64,000 nucleotides of DNA from positions 4,588,001-4,652,000 of the forward strand of contig NZ_CP097320.1 in the NCBI RefSeq assembly GCF_023515995.1. Direction: 5' to 3'. Shown here piece by piece: positions 51,460 through 59,085 of this stretch. Origin of the DNA: Candidatus Mycobacterium methanotrophicum (lineage in GTDB: Bacteria; Actinomycetota; Actinomycetes; Mycobacteriales; Mycobacteriaceae). Position numbers and translations under genes: made by a program. The notes beneath the pieces were generated by a model. That model did no database searches, was not told the DNA's origin, and saw only the letters and a list, made by a program, of their open reading frames with translations. Positions within the stretch are counted from its first letter, which is position 1. Every line of letters begins with the position of its first letter.

Positions 51460-51790
51460 CGAACACGACGCTTCTTCAACTCCTTGCCCCGCTCGGGCAC
51501 CGTTCGCGGCGGGTGGCCGCTCGCCGAGACAGGCGATTGCCGACCTCGTTTCCCCACCCCCGAGTCGGGGGCTGGCCTGGCAGACGTCGCCCCTTCTACC
51601 CGCCAGTCCGGCCAAGTCAAACACGTCGGATACCGTTGGGCGGCAGACAAACAGCGCCGAGACGCCGTCTGTGACTTCGCCGGCGACAGACGCCGAGCTA
51701 ACCTTTGGGCCACCGACCTGTACAACCGCACCCAAGCCATCGGCCACCCTTCAGACCCTCCTCAACCAAGAACCACGAACGGCACCTTGA
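51460..51790 (+). mobile_element. IS110-family transposase, C-terminal fragment
   Basis: RFFNSLPRSGTVRGG, then DCRPRFPTPESGAGLADVAP, STRQSGQVKHVGYRWAADKQ and RDAVCDFAGDRRRAN are the conserved C-terminal transposase_20 region of IS110 elements, including the serine-containing STRQSG block. No start, N-terminal domain or ends are present. Its first 130 bp recur at 52849-52974. From 51791 to 51907 nothing is seen. Confidence 0.78.
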
Positions 51791-51907
51791 CACAGGGCTA
51801 CTCATGGGTTTCTCTCCCGGTGCGCGGCGGCGGGCCGTTTCGCTGGCAACTGTCAACGTGCAGCGGTGCTGGCGTGGTGGCGCGATCGTGTTTTCTGTGC
51901 GGCTGCC

Positions 51908-52694
51908 TCAGTCGGAGGACGTGGTCGGTTTAGCCGCGCGGATGATCGCGCCGTGCATTCCTTGGGCGACTTCGTGGGTGAACGTGACGGTGGCATCGGT
52001 GAATCCGGCTGCGGCCAGCCCGTCGAGGTATTCCTGGTGGGACAGCGCTCCGGCGATGCAGCCGACGTAGGAGCCGCGTTCGGCGCGCTCGGCCGCACTG
52101 AGCTGGTCTTCGGCGACCACGTCGGAGATCCCGATCCGCCCGCCGGGGACCAGGACGCGGAACATCTCGGCGAGCACGGCCGGTTTGTCGGCCGACAGGT
52201 TGATCACACAATTGGAGATCACCACGTCCACGGCGGCGTCGGGCAGCGGGATGTCCTCGATGGTGCCCTTGCGGAACTCGACGTTGGTGGCACCAGCCTT
52301 GGCTTTGCTCTCCTCGGCCAGGGCGAGCATTTCGTCGGTCATGTCAACGCCGTAGGCGAACCCCTGTGGGCCGACCCGGCGCGCCGACAACAACACATCA
52401 ATGCCGCCGCCGGAACCCAAGTCAAGCACCCGTTCGCCCGGGCGCAGGTCGGCGACCGCGGTCGGGTTACCGCAGCCCAAGCTGGCCGCGAGCGCTTCGG
52501 CGGGAATCTCGGAATGCTCGTCGGTGCCGTAGAGGCCGGCGCCGAAGATGATCCCAACATCGGCCGAGTCGCTTGACCCGCAGCAGCTCGCGGCGGTCAG
52601 CACGTCGCTGTTGGTGTCACCGCTACGCGCCGCGGTGGCGGCGGCGCCGTAGCTCGCCCGGACCTGATCGCGCAGCTCGTTGTGTTCGGTAGTC
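51908..52694 (-). CDS. arsM: arsenite S-adenosylmethionine methyltransferase ArsM
   Basis: 262 residues from ATG 52694. RDQVRASYGAAATAARSGD and SCCGSSDSADVG begin the ArsM N-terminus. The SAM motif is VLDLGSGGGIDVLLSARRVG, then GVDMTDEMLALAEESKAKAG. Conserved arsenic-binding cysteines appear in VISNCVINLSADKP and YVGCIAGALSHQEYLD, with the N-terminal CC pair. It methylates As(III) to volatile or less toxic forms in the cytosol. It is divergent from the first arsR copy; the shared intergenic region is duplicated at 55.9-56.1 kb. Confidence 0.92.
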
Positions 52695-52848
52695 ATCCGA
52701 CCCACTCCTTCCATCGACGGATATCTATGGATTCAGTGTGCATGACTAATCGATGGCTGTCAATGTGTGTCATACTGGGGCCATGCCCGCCACGACCACG
52801 TCCCTCACCGAACGCGGCGACTCGCGGCCGGTGGCCGACCTTGCTGCG
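52576..52848. repeat. arsM-5'/intergenic/arsR-5' segment, copy 1
   Basis: This segment holds the arsM N-terminal codons, the divergent promoter region and the first 22 codons of arsR. It recurs at 55938-56165 at high identity, for example GTCAATGTGTGTCATACTGG directly before both arsR starts. Copy 2 lacks about 45 bp within the arsM part. Confidence 0.88.
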
Positions 52849-52977
52849 CGAACACGACGCTTCTTCAACTCCTTGCCCCGCTCGGGCACCGTTCGCGCCG
52901 TCCGGCTGCTCGCCGAGATAGGCGATTGCAGAGCTCGTTTCCCCACCCCCGAGCCGCTGGCTGGCCTGGTTCTCTAA
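52783..52977 (+). pseudogene. truncated arsR copy fused to IS110 fragment
   Basis: ATG 52783: MPATTTSLTERGDSRPVADL is identical to the start of the intact ArsR at 56.1 kb. At base 52849 it switches to RTRRFFNSLPRSGTVRAVRL and LLAEIGDCRARFPTPEPLAG, the IS110 C-terminal segment also present at 51.5 kb, and stops at 52977. The HTH and metalloid site are lost. It keeps the arsR promoter, so a 64-residue fusion peptide could be made. Confidence 0.82.
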
Positions 52978-53072
52978 CTGCAGGGCTGGCATGTTAATGG
53001 CCAACGGCTCACGGCTTCGAAGACAGCGGGTCGGCGGAGGAAGCCGGCTGGGGGCACTACAGGAGCCTGCCG

Positions 53073-54356
53073 TTAGGCACCGGCGCGCCGGCGCTCGTTG
53101 TAGGCCGAGGAGCACGCCAACCAGCTGCCGGTTGACAGCAGCGTACCGATGGGCCGGAACGATTCGTCCAGATTCTCGTCCTCTGCGGCTTTGTCGTCTT
53201 TCCTGTCGTTGTCGTTCTTTTTGTGGTCGGTCACGGGGCTGATTGCGCTGCGCCCGGTCATCGTTCCCATCAGTGCCTCCTGAAACGCTAGTCCTGGCGA
53301 CATCGTGGTGACCGCCGGAGCGGCGCTGACACTAGCGGACAGAGCGATTGCGACCGGCTCGACGTCCGCGGCGCCCATCGCCCAGGCCAGCGGCACCGAC
53401 AACCTGCCCAGTGATGCCGCTTCGCCCAGGCTGGCGGTCGTTCCGCCGAAACCAGACAAGGCGTCAAAAGGCCCGAGCGACTGCAAGTTCAGGTTGCCCG
53501 CTATCCCACCGCTTTCCAGGAATCCCCAGCCGACGCCGACGCTCGTTTCGGTGTACGTATCCACTCCCAGGTTGAAAACGTTAGACCCTAGGCTGCCCAC
53601 GATGTCAGGCAAAGCCAGCGAACTACTGACGCTGCTCAAAACGGAGGAGGGTGTTGTCGATGTACTCGTCGAACCCGTCGTGGTCGTGCTCGGAACACCC
53701 AGCGGCGAGGTCAGCTGCTGCAGCGCAGAGGGCAGCGTCGAGGTCAGCTGTGACAAGTCGTGGGCCTGGGTGCTGGTCACGGTGCCGGCGGCGTGGACAA
53801 CGCTGCCGGCTTGGGCGCTCAGACCGGCCGGGTTGGTAGTCTGCGACGGCTCGTCGAATGGGGTGAGCGTGCCGGCGGACGACGAAGCATTCGCATAGCC
53901 GTACATCGCGGTGGCGTCTTGTGCCCACATCTCGGTGTAATGCGCCTCGGCGGCCGCGATCGCCGGGGTGTTTTGTCCGAAGAAGTTGGTCACGATCAGC
54001 GCCATCAACAGCGCCCGATTGGCTGCGATCACCGGCGGAGGGACCGTCATCGCGAATGCCGCCTCGTAGGCGGCCGCGGCTTCCCTGGCCTGCGTGGCGG
54101 TCTGCTCCGCCCGAACGGCGGCGGTCTGCAACCACGCTACATAGGGTGCGGCCGCGGTCGCCATTGCCGCCGATGCCGGGCCCGACCACTGCTGGCCGGT
54201 CAGCCCGGAAACCACCGCGGAATAACCGCTTGCGGCGGACTCCAATTCGACGGACAACGCGTCCCAGGCTGCCGCGGCGGCCAGCATCGGCCCCGACCCG
54301 GGGCCGGCGTACATGCGCCCAGAGTTGACCTCCGGCGGCAGCAACGCGAAATCCAT
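53073..54356 (-). CDS. PPE family protein, SVP subfamily
   Basis: 427 residues. The PPE domain (MDFALLPPEVNSGRMYAGPG; AAYEAAFAMTVPPPVIAANR; FFGQNTPAIAAAEAHYTEMW, with the WxG-like turn at QQWSGPASAAM) spans residues 1-180. A Ser/Thr-rich linker follows (TTTTGSTSTSTTPSSVL), then the SVP motif LGRLSVPLAWAMG near residue 330 and a charged C-terminus (DHKKNDNDRKDDKAAEDE). It is presumably exported by a type VII system, normally with a PE partner; none is adjacent. It sits inside the duplicated ars promoter segment. Confidence 0.93.
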   Translation of the reverse strand: MDFALLPPEVNSGRMYAGPGSGPMLAAAAAWDALSVELESAASGYSAVVSGLTGQQWSGPASAAMATAAAPYVAWLQTAAVRAEQTATQAREAAAAYEAAFAMTVPPPVIAANRALLMALIVTNFFGQNTPAIAAAEAHYTEMWAQDATAMYGYANASSSAGTLTPFDEPSQTTNPAGLSAQAGSVVHAAGTVTSTQAHDLSQLTSTLPSALQQLTSPLGVPSTTTTGSTSTSTTPSSVLSSVSSSLALPDIVGSLGSNVFNLGVDTYTETSVGVGWGFLESGGIAGNLNLQSLGPFDALSGFGGTTASLGEAASLGRLSVPLAWAMGAADVEPVAIALSASVSAAPAVTTMSPGLAFQEALMGTMTGRSAISPVTDHKKNDNDRKDDKAAEDENLDESFRPIGTLLSTGSWLACSSAYNERRRAGA

Positions 54357-54455
54357 CTGTCGTCTCTTTCCCGAGTTAAGCGTTTCGGGTGATGATTTGG
54401 CCTGTCCTGCAGGGACCGCCAGTCGGCGAGGGCATCGCGCCGCCCCGCAGGGTCG

Positions 54456-55640
54456 TCAGCCGACGGCCGGCGACTGGGGCACCACCTTGCGGTTGCGGGA
54501 GACGACGTTGCGGGCCGTGACGGCGCCGAGGCCGCGCCCGGCCAGCGTCCCGAGCATGGTTTCACCGAAGGCGCTGCCCGGGATCCCGTCGATGAGGGCC
54601 GCGGCTGCCGCGCTCCCGCTGCCGATCGGCAATGTCATGGCGACCGGGGTGATCGCCGACGTCGGCATCGCCCAGCCCTGCGGCACCGACACCGCTCCGA
54701 TTTGGATCGCCTGGCCCAGGCCCGCCGACACCCCCGCGCGGCCACTCATGCCCAACGAAGACGCCGGCCCTAGAAACGGCGGGCTGAGCGCCTCGACGAG
54801 TTTGCCGGGGTTTTGCGCCGCGAATGTGGCCAAGCCCATCCCATTGTTGATATTGCTGATGAGGTCGGCGGCAGAGCTGTAGGAGCCGACGCCGTTGGCG
54901 AAACCCTCCACGGGCAGAGCGGCGATATTCGCTAGCTCCCCCGACGTCGATGACACGCTCGTCAAGCCGGAAGCGCCCGTCGTGCCCGGTGACCCCAGCC
55001 CCGGTGTGAGCGAGCCCAGTAGCTGCGAGACCGTCGACTGTGCATGCGCGCCCGCGGATGTGCCGGCGACTTGGGCGACCGAGGCGGCCTGGGTGGCCTG
55101 CCAGCCCGGGTTGGTCGTTTGCGGCGGATTGGTGAACGGCGTCAGAGTCGATGCGGCCGCCGATGAGGTGGCGTAGCCATACATCGCGGCGGCGTCCTGG
55201 GCCCACATTTCGGCGTAGTGGGCCTCGACCGTGCCGATGGCCGGGGCGTTCTGTCCGAAAAAGTTGGATTGGATCAGTTGCGTCAAGAACGTCCGGTTGG
55301 CCGCGATCACCGGCGGCGGGACCGTGGCTGTCAGCGCCGCCGAATAAGCACTTACCGCGGCCTTGGTTTGGCTGGCCGTCTGCTCGGCTTGGCTGGCGGT
55401 GGTGTGCAACCACGCCACATACGTGTGGGCGGGCGCCGCCATCGCCGCCGCGGACGGGCCTGTCCACGCTCCGCCGACCAACCTCGAGATCACCGACCTG
55501 TAACTGCTCGCCGTGATGTTCAACTCGCTGGGCAGCTGGTCCCAAGCTGCCGCAGCGGTCAGCAGCGACCCCGGCCCGGGACCGGAATACATGCGCCCGG
55601 AGTTGATCTCTGGCGGTAACGCCCCATAGTCCATGTCCAT
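54456..55640 (-). CDS. PPE family protein, SVP subfamily
   Basis: About 394 residues from ATG 55640 (second ATG at 55634). Standard PPE start MDMDYGALPPEINSGRMYSG; PPPVIAANRTFLTQLIQSNF; FFGQNAPAIGTVEAHYAEMW. The SVP motif is IGAVSVPQGWAMP, followed by a basic tail (VVSRNRKVVPQSPAVG). It is about 50-60% like the neighbouring PPE by eye, so a tandem duplication is likely. The two genes are 99 bp apart and co-directional. Confidence 0.92.
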   Translation of the reverse strand: MDMDYGALPPEINSGRMYSGPGPGSLLTAAAAWDQLPSELNITASSYRSVISRLVGGAWTGPSAAAMAAPAHTYVAWLHTTASQAEQTASQTKAAVSAYSAALTATVPPPVIAANRTFLTQLIQSNFFGQNAPAIGTVEAHYAEMWAQDAAAMYGYATSSAAASTLTPFTNPPQTTNPGWQATQAASVAQVAGTSAGAHAQSTVSQLLGSLTPGLGSPGTTGASGLTSVSSTSGELANIAALPVEGFANGVGSYSSAADLISNINNGMGLATFAAQNPGKLVEALSPPFLGPASSLGMSGRAGVSAGLGQAIQIGAVSVPQGWAMPTSAITPVAMTLPIGSGSAAAAALIDGIPGSAFGETMLGTLAGRGLGAVTARNVVSRNRKVVPQSPAVG

Positions 55641-55937
55641 CAGCAGTTCTTTTCTGGTGTTGGTCGGGCATTTGTTGTCTTTCCACGGGTGGCCCGTAAC
55701 CACAGTCGCTTCAGCAGATTCCCGCCGGCCGACCGGATCGCGACGGAAGGAGACAGCTCATGGGTCTGCCAGCGGCCGTGGACGCTATGGGTTCATGCCG
55801 AGGCCCTTATCGCGTGTCCGACTGTGTCTCATGGGTTTTCGGTTTCGGGTTGGACCGTGGGGAACGGGCTTATCTGTAGAACTGTGTCTTGCTGTCAGTT
55901 GGTGAGTCTGCCGGCGAGGTCCTTGACTCGGGTGAAG
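55641..55937. other. gene-free leader of the PPE pair
   Basis: About 300 bp that must contain the PPE promoter. On the minus strand a short open stretch ends VFTRVKDLAGRLTN at about 55902, possibly a transposase tail, but too short to assign. No other signal was seen. Confidence 0.35.
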
Positions 55938-56165
55938 ACCCGCAGCAACTCGCGGCGGTCAGGACGTCGCTGGCCCGGACCTGATCGCGCAGCTCGTTGC
56001 GTTGGCGGTCATCCGACCCACTCCTCCCATCGGCGGATGTCTATGGGTGCAGTGTGCACGACTAATCGACGACTGTCAATGTGTGTCATACTGGGGCCAT
56101 GCCCGCCACAACCACGTCCCTCACCGAACGCGGCGACTCGCGGCCGGTGGCCGACCTTGCTGCGT
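55938..56165. repeat. arsM-5'/intergenic/arsR-5' segment, copy 2
   Basis: Bases 55938-56010 are a remnant of the arsM N-terminal codons with about 45 bp deleted. Bases 56011-56098 are the intergenic promoter region and 56099-56165 the arsR start. They parallel 52576-52848 closely. The arsM part here is not a gene. Confidence 0.88.
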
Positions 56166-56482
56166 GCCGCAGCCCGATCACCGACGGCGTGCTGGACGCG
56201 GCGGCCGCCGAGCGGCTGGCCGGCGTGCTCAAGGCGTTGGCCGAACCGACGCGGCTGCGGCTGGTGTCGCTGATCGCGGGCCACGAGGGTGCGGAGGCGT
56301 GCGTGTGCGAGCTGACCGCGCCGGTCGGGCTGTCCCAGCCGACGGTGTCGCACCACCTCAAGACCCTGGTCGAGGCAGGCCTGCTGGAACGAACACAACG
56401 CGGCAAGTGGGCCTACTACCGGGTGGTGCTCGCCACCCTGGATGTACTCGGTGAGGTGCTTGCCGGTACGCGCCGCCACTGA
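56099..56482 (+). CDS. arsR: ArsR/SmtB family arsenical-resistance repressor
   Basis: 127 residues from ATG 56099. LAGVLKALAEPTRLRLVSLI is the first helix pair. ACVCELTAPVGLSQPTVSHH holds the CxC metalloid-binding motif and the recognition helix, and LVEAGLLERTQRGKWAYYRV the wing. As(III) binding to the cysteines releases DNA and induces the ars genes. Its operator should lie in GTCAATGTGTGTCATACTGG just upstream, which is also present at the first arsR copy. Confidence 0.93.
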   Translation: MPATTTSLTERGDSRPVADLAACRSPITDGVLDAAAAERLAGVLKALAEPTRLRLVSLIAGHEGAEACVCELTAPVGLSQPTVSHHLKTLVEAGLLERTQRGKWAYYRVVLATLDVLGEVLAGTRRH

Positions 56483-56699
56483 CATCCTCAGCAGCCGTCG
56501 CCGCCTCCGGCTGGACAGCAGACTTGTCCATATGGGGGGTCACTCGCAGCATCGATGTCCGCCGTCGTTTTATCTGAGGCATCCGAGGCGGCAGCGGTGA
56601 ATGCTCCGCCGACGAGTCCGTGAGTCTTTGCAATCAACCGCAACTGGGACGGCCCGACGCTCGGCCGCGTCTCCTTAGATTTAGATAGGGTCAGCAGTC

Positions 56700-57032
56700 A
56701 TGGTGGCGCGTTCAATTGTGCTATTCGTCCTGGCTGCGGTCGCTGAAATCGGCGGTGCCTGGCTTGTCTGGCAAGGCGTCCGCGAGCAACGTGGTTGGCT
56801 CTGGGCGGGACTCGGCGTCGTCGCGCTAGGAATCTACGGGTTCGTCGCCACCCTGCAGCCCGACACCCATTTCGGCCGGATCCTGGCCGCCTACGGCGGT
56901 GTATTCGTCGCTGGCTCGCTGGCGTGGGGCATGGCCCTTGACGGATTCCGGCCCGACCGCTGGGATGTGATCGGCGCGCTGGTCTGCCTGGCTGGCGTTT
57001 CCGTGATCATGTACGCCCCTCGCGCCCACTAG
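56700..57032 (+). CDS. YnfA/UPF0060 family small membrane protein
   Basis: 110 residues with four membrane helices (SIVLFVLAAVAEIGGAWLVW; WAGLGVVALGIYGFVATL; AAYGGVFVAGSLAWGMAL; VIGALVCLAGVSVIMYAP). GIYGFVATLQPDTHFGRILA and AAYGG are the family signature. It is related to small multidrug-type exporters; in mycobacteria it commonly accompanies metal(loid) resistance genes. Intact. The 217 bp before it carry no gene. Confidence 0.88.
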   Translation: MVARSIVLFVLAAVAEIGGAWLVWQGVREQRGWLWAGLGVVALGIYGFVATLQPDTHFGRILAAYGGVFVAGSLAWGMALDGFRPDRWDVIGALVCLAGVSVIMYAPRAH

Positions 57033-57281
57033 TGAGCTACGCCGCAGCCGGGGCTTCGCCCGTCGGCGGTGGCCCTTCGGGCAGCACAAACTCGCGGTCT
57101 GCCAGGTAGCTCCGAACGCCGCGCCCCGGATCCGGCACGTCGATCTGCCGACGGCTTTGCCCCTTTAGTCTCGGCGCGAGACGAGGTATCTGCCTTCACC
57201 ATGGTCGTTGCGGCGCGACAACTTTCCGCTAGCCGCGAGCGCCCTTTGGTCCACATTCGGACGAGGATCTGCGCTGGTGAC
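57031..57281. repeat. about 250-bp repeat, copy 1 (at arsB 5' end)
   Basis: The segment from AGTGAGCTACGCCGCAGCCG to ATCTGCGCTGGTGAC matches the reverse complement of 63486-63735 along its whole length with scattered substitutions (roughly 85% or more by eye). It begins at the ynfA stop and ends exactly where ArsB similarity begins, so it has replaced the ArsB N-terminal codons. Confidence 0.8.
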
Positions 57282-58613
57282 GTGCCGACGGTGGTGGGCA
57301 TCGTGTGGAACGCGACCCTGACCTTCGTCGCCGTGATCATCGTGTCGCTGGTGCTTGACGAGTCCGGCTTCTTCGAGTGGGCCGCGTTGCATGTGGCCCG
57401 GTGGGGACGCGGGCGTGGGCGAGCCCTGTTCGTCCTGATCGTGCTGCTCGGCGCGGCGATCGCCGCGGTCTTCGCCAACGACGGCGCCGCGTTGATCCTG
57501 ACCCCGATCGTCATGCAGATCATGCTGGCGCTGAAGTTCAACCCCAAAACCGCACTCGGCTTCGTCATGGCCACCGGATTCATCGCCGACACCGGCAGCC
57601 TGCCATTGGTTGTGTCCAACCTGGTGAACATCGTTTCCGCCGATTTCTTCCACGTCGGCTTCGCCCGGTTCGCCGTGATCATGGTCCCGGTGGGTGTGGT
57701 GTCCGTGCTGGCCAGCCTCGGCGTGCTGATGGCGTATTTTCACCGCTCAATCCCGAGGACCTACGATATGGCCGCGCTGCGCCGCCCGGCGGATGCCATC
57801 ACCGACCCGCTGACCTTTCGGGCCGGCTGGGCCGTGCTGGCATTGCTGTTGGTCGGCTATTTCGGCGCCGACCCGGCGGGTGTGCCGCTGTCGGTGGTGG
57901 CCGGGGCCGGTGCGGTGATCTTGATCGCGGTCGCCGCGCGCCGGCCCGCGTTCGTGTTCTCCGAGCCGGTGCGACAGCCGGTTCCCGCGTCGGGGGGTGC
58001 AGGCGGCGCCGGCGAGACGATGCAGGAGCGCTCTTTCGGCGATCCGGTGAACACCGCCGACCTGGCCGATTCCATAGCAGGTCAGGTGATGGCCGAGGGC
58101 GGCCGCGGGGGTGCGCCGCGGCGGATTCCGGTCGGCAAGGTCATTCGTGAAGCGCCCTGGCAGATCGTGCTGTTCAGCATCGGCATGTACCTGGTGGTGT
58201 ACGGCCTGCGTAACCAGGGATTGACCGGCGAACTGGCCAAGCTGTTCGGGTTGTTCGCCCACCACGGGCACCTCGCCGCCGCGCTCGGGGTGGGGGTGGC
58301 GGCAGCGGTGTTGTCGTCGATCATGAACAACATGCCCACCGTGCTGGTCGCCGCGCTGGCCGTCGGCGCCGTCAGCGCGACCGGGCTCGCCCACGACGCG
58401 ATGGTCTACGCCAATGTCATCGGCTGTGACCTGGGCCCCAAGATCACCCCGATCGGCAGCCTGGCCACCCTGCTGTGGCTGCACGTGCTCGACCGCAAGG
58501 GCATGCACATCGGCTGGGGCCGCTATTTCCGCACCGGCATCGTGCTCACCGTCCCGGTGTTGCTGGTCACCTTGCTTGCCTTCGCCGCCTGGCTGACCGT
58601 CGTCGGCGCCTAG
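57201..58613 (+). CDS. arsB: ArsB-type arsenite efflux membrane protein with replaced N-terminus
   Basis: ArsB/ion-transporter similarity begins at VPTVVGIVWNATLTFVAVII (57283) and continues through FFEWAALHVARWGRGRGRAL, FANDGAALILTPIVMQIMLA, NLVNIVSADFFHVGFARFAV, NNMPTVLVAALAVGAV and GCDLGPKITPIGSLATLLWL to the end. The first one or two membrane helices normally found (about 45 residues) are absent; a repeat-derived sequence (MVVAARQLSASRERPLVHIR) takes their place in frame. The chosen ATG 57201 is in the repeat. It extrudes As(III), powered by ArsA or the proton gradient; whether this version is active is uncertain. Confidence 0.85.
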   Translation: MVVAARQLSASRERPLVHIRTRICAGDVPTVVGIVWNATLTFVAVIIVSLVLDESGFFEWAALHVARWGRGRGRALFVLIVLLGAAIAAVFANDGAALILTPIVMQIMLALKFNPKTALGFVMATGFIADTGSLPLVVSNLVNIVSADFFHVGFARFAVIMVPVGVVSVLASLGVLMAYFHRSIPRTYDMAALRRPADAITDPLTFRAGWAVLALLLVGYFGADPAGVPLSVVAGAGAVILIAVAARRPAFVFSEPVRQPVPASGGAGGAGETMQERSFGDPVNTADLADSIAGQVMAEGGRGGAPRRIPVGKVIREAPWQIVLFSIGMYLVVYGLRNQGLTGELAKLFGLFAHHGHLAAALGVGVAAAVLSSIMNNMPTVLVAALAVGAVSATGLAHDAMVYANVIGCDLGPKITPIGSLATLLWLHVLDRKGMHIGWGRYFRTGIVLTVPVLLVTLLAFAAWLTVVGA

Positions 58614-58679
58614 ACCGCTGGTTTCGATAAAGACCCGAAAACACATCGTTCACCTGCCCAAGCAGAGGAGAAAGTGAAG

Positions 58680-59072
58680 ATGAGCAAAATTGAGGTATTC
58701 GAACCCGCGCTATGCTGCGCCACCGGCGTGTGCGGTGAGGATGTCGACCAAGACGTGGTGACGTTTTCCGCCGACATGGACTTCGTCCGCAGTCACGGCG
58801 GCGAGGTTCTCCGCTACAACCTGGCAAGCGAACCCCTCGCGTTCGCCGAAAACGATGCGGCGAAGGCGTTTTTGGAGGTTGCCGGCTCTGAGGGGCTGCC
58901 GCTGATCCTGGTCGACGGTGTCACCGCGATGACCGGCCGCTACCCCGACCGCGCGCAGCTGGCCCGCTGGGCCGGCGTGGCGGCCGACGAAGCCGCCTCG
59001 CCGGTGATGCTCGGCGTCACCGAAACAGACGCAGGCGGCTGCTGCGGCGGCGCAGACACCACCTGCTGTTGA
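58680..59072 (+). CDS. arsD: arsenite metallochaperone ArsD
   Basis: 130 residues. IEVFEPALCCATGVCGEDVD holds the three essential cysteines (12, 13, 18). A C-terminal CC pair (GGCCGG) and the final CC are the auxiliary metalloid sites. ArsD hands As(III) to ArsA. GAGGAG lies 9 bp before ATG 58680. It precedes arsA by 13 bp. Confidence 0.93.
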   Translation: MSKIEVFEPALCCATGVCGEDVDQDVVTFSADMDFVRSHGGEVLRYNLASEPLAFAENDAAKAFLEVAGSEGLPLILVDGVTAMTGRYPDRAQLARWAGVAADEAASPVMLGVTETDAGGCCGGADTTCC

Positions 59073-59085
59073 GAAGGGTTGGGAC

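Noticed and set aside
53639..54189. Open frames inside the PPE genes on both strands
   Set aside because: Compositional shadows of Ala/Gly/Ser-rich PPE coding sequence.
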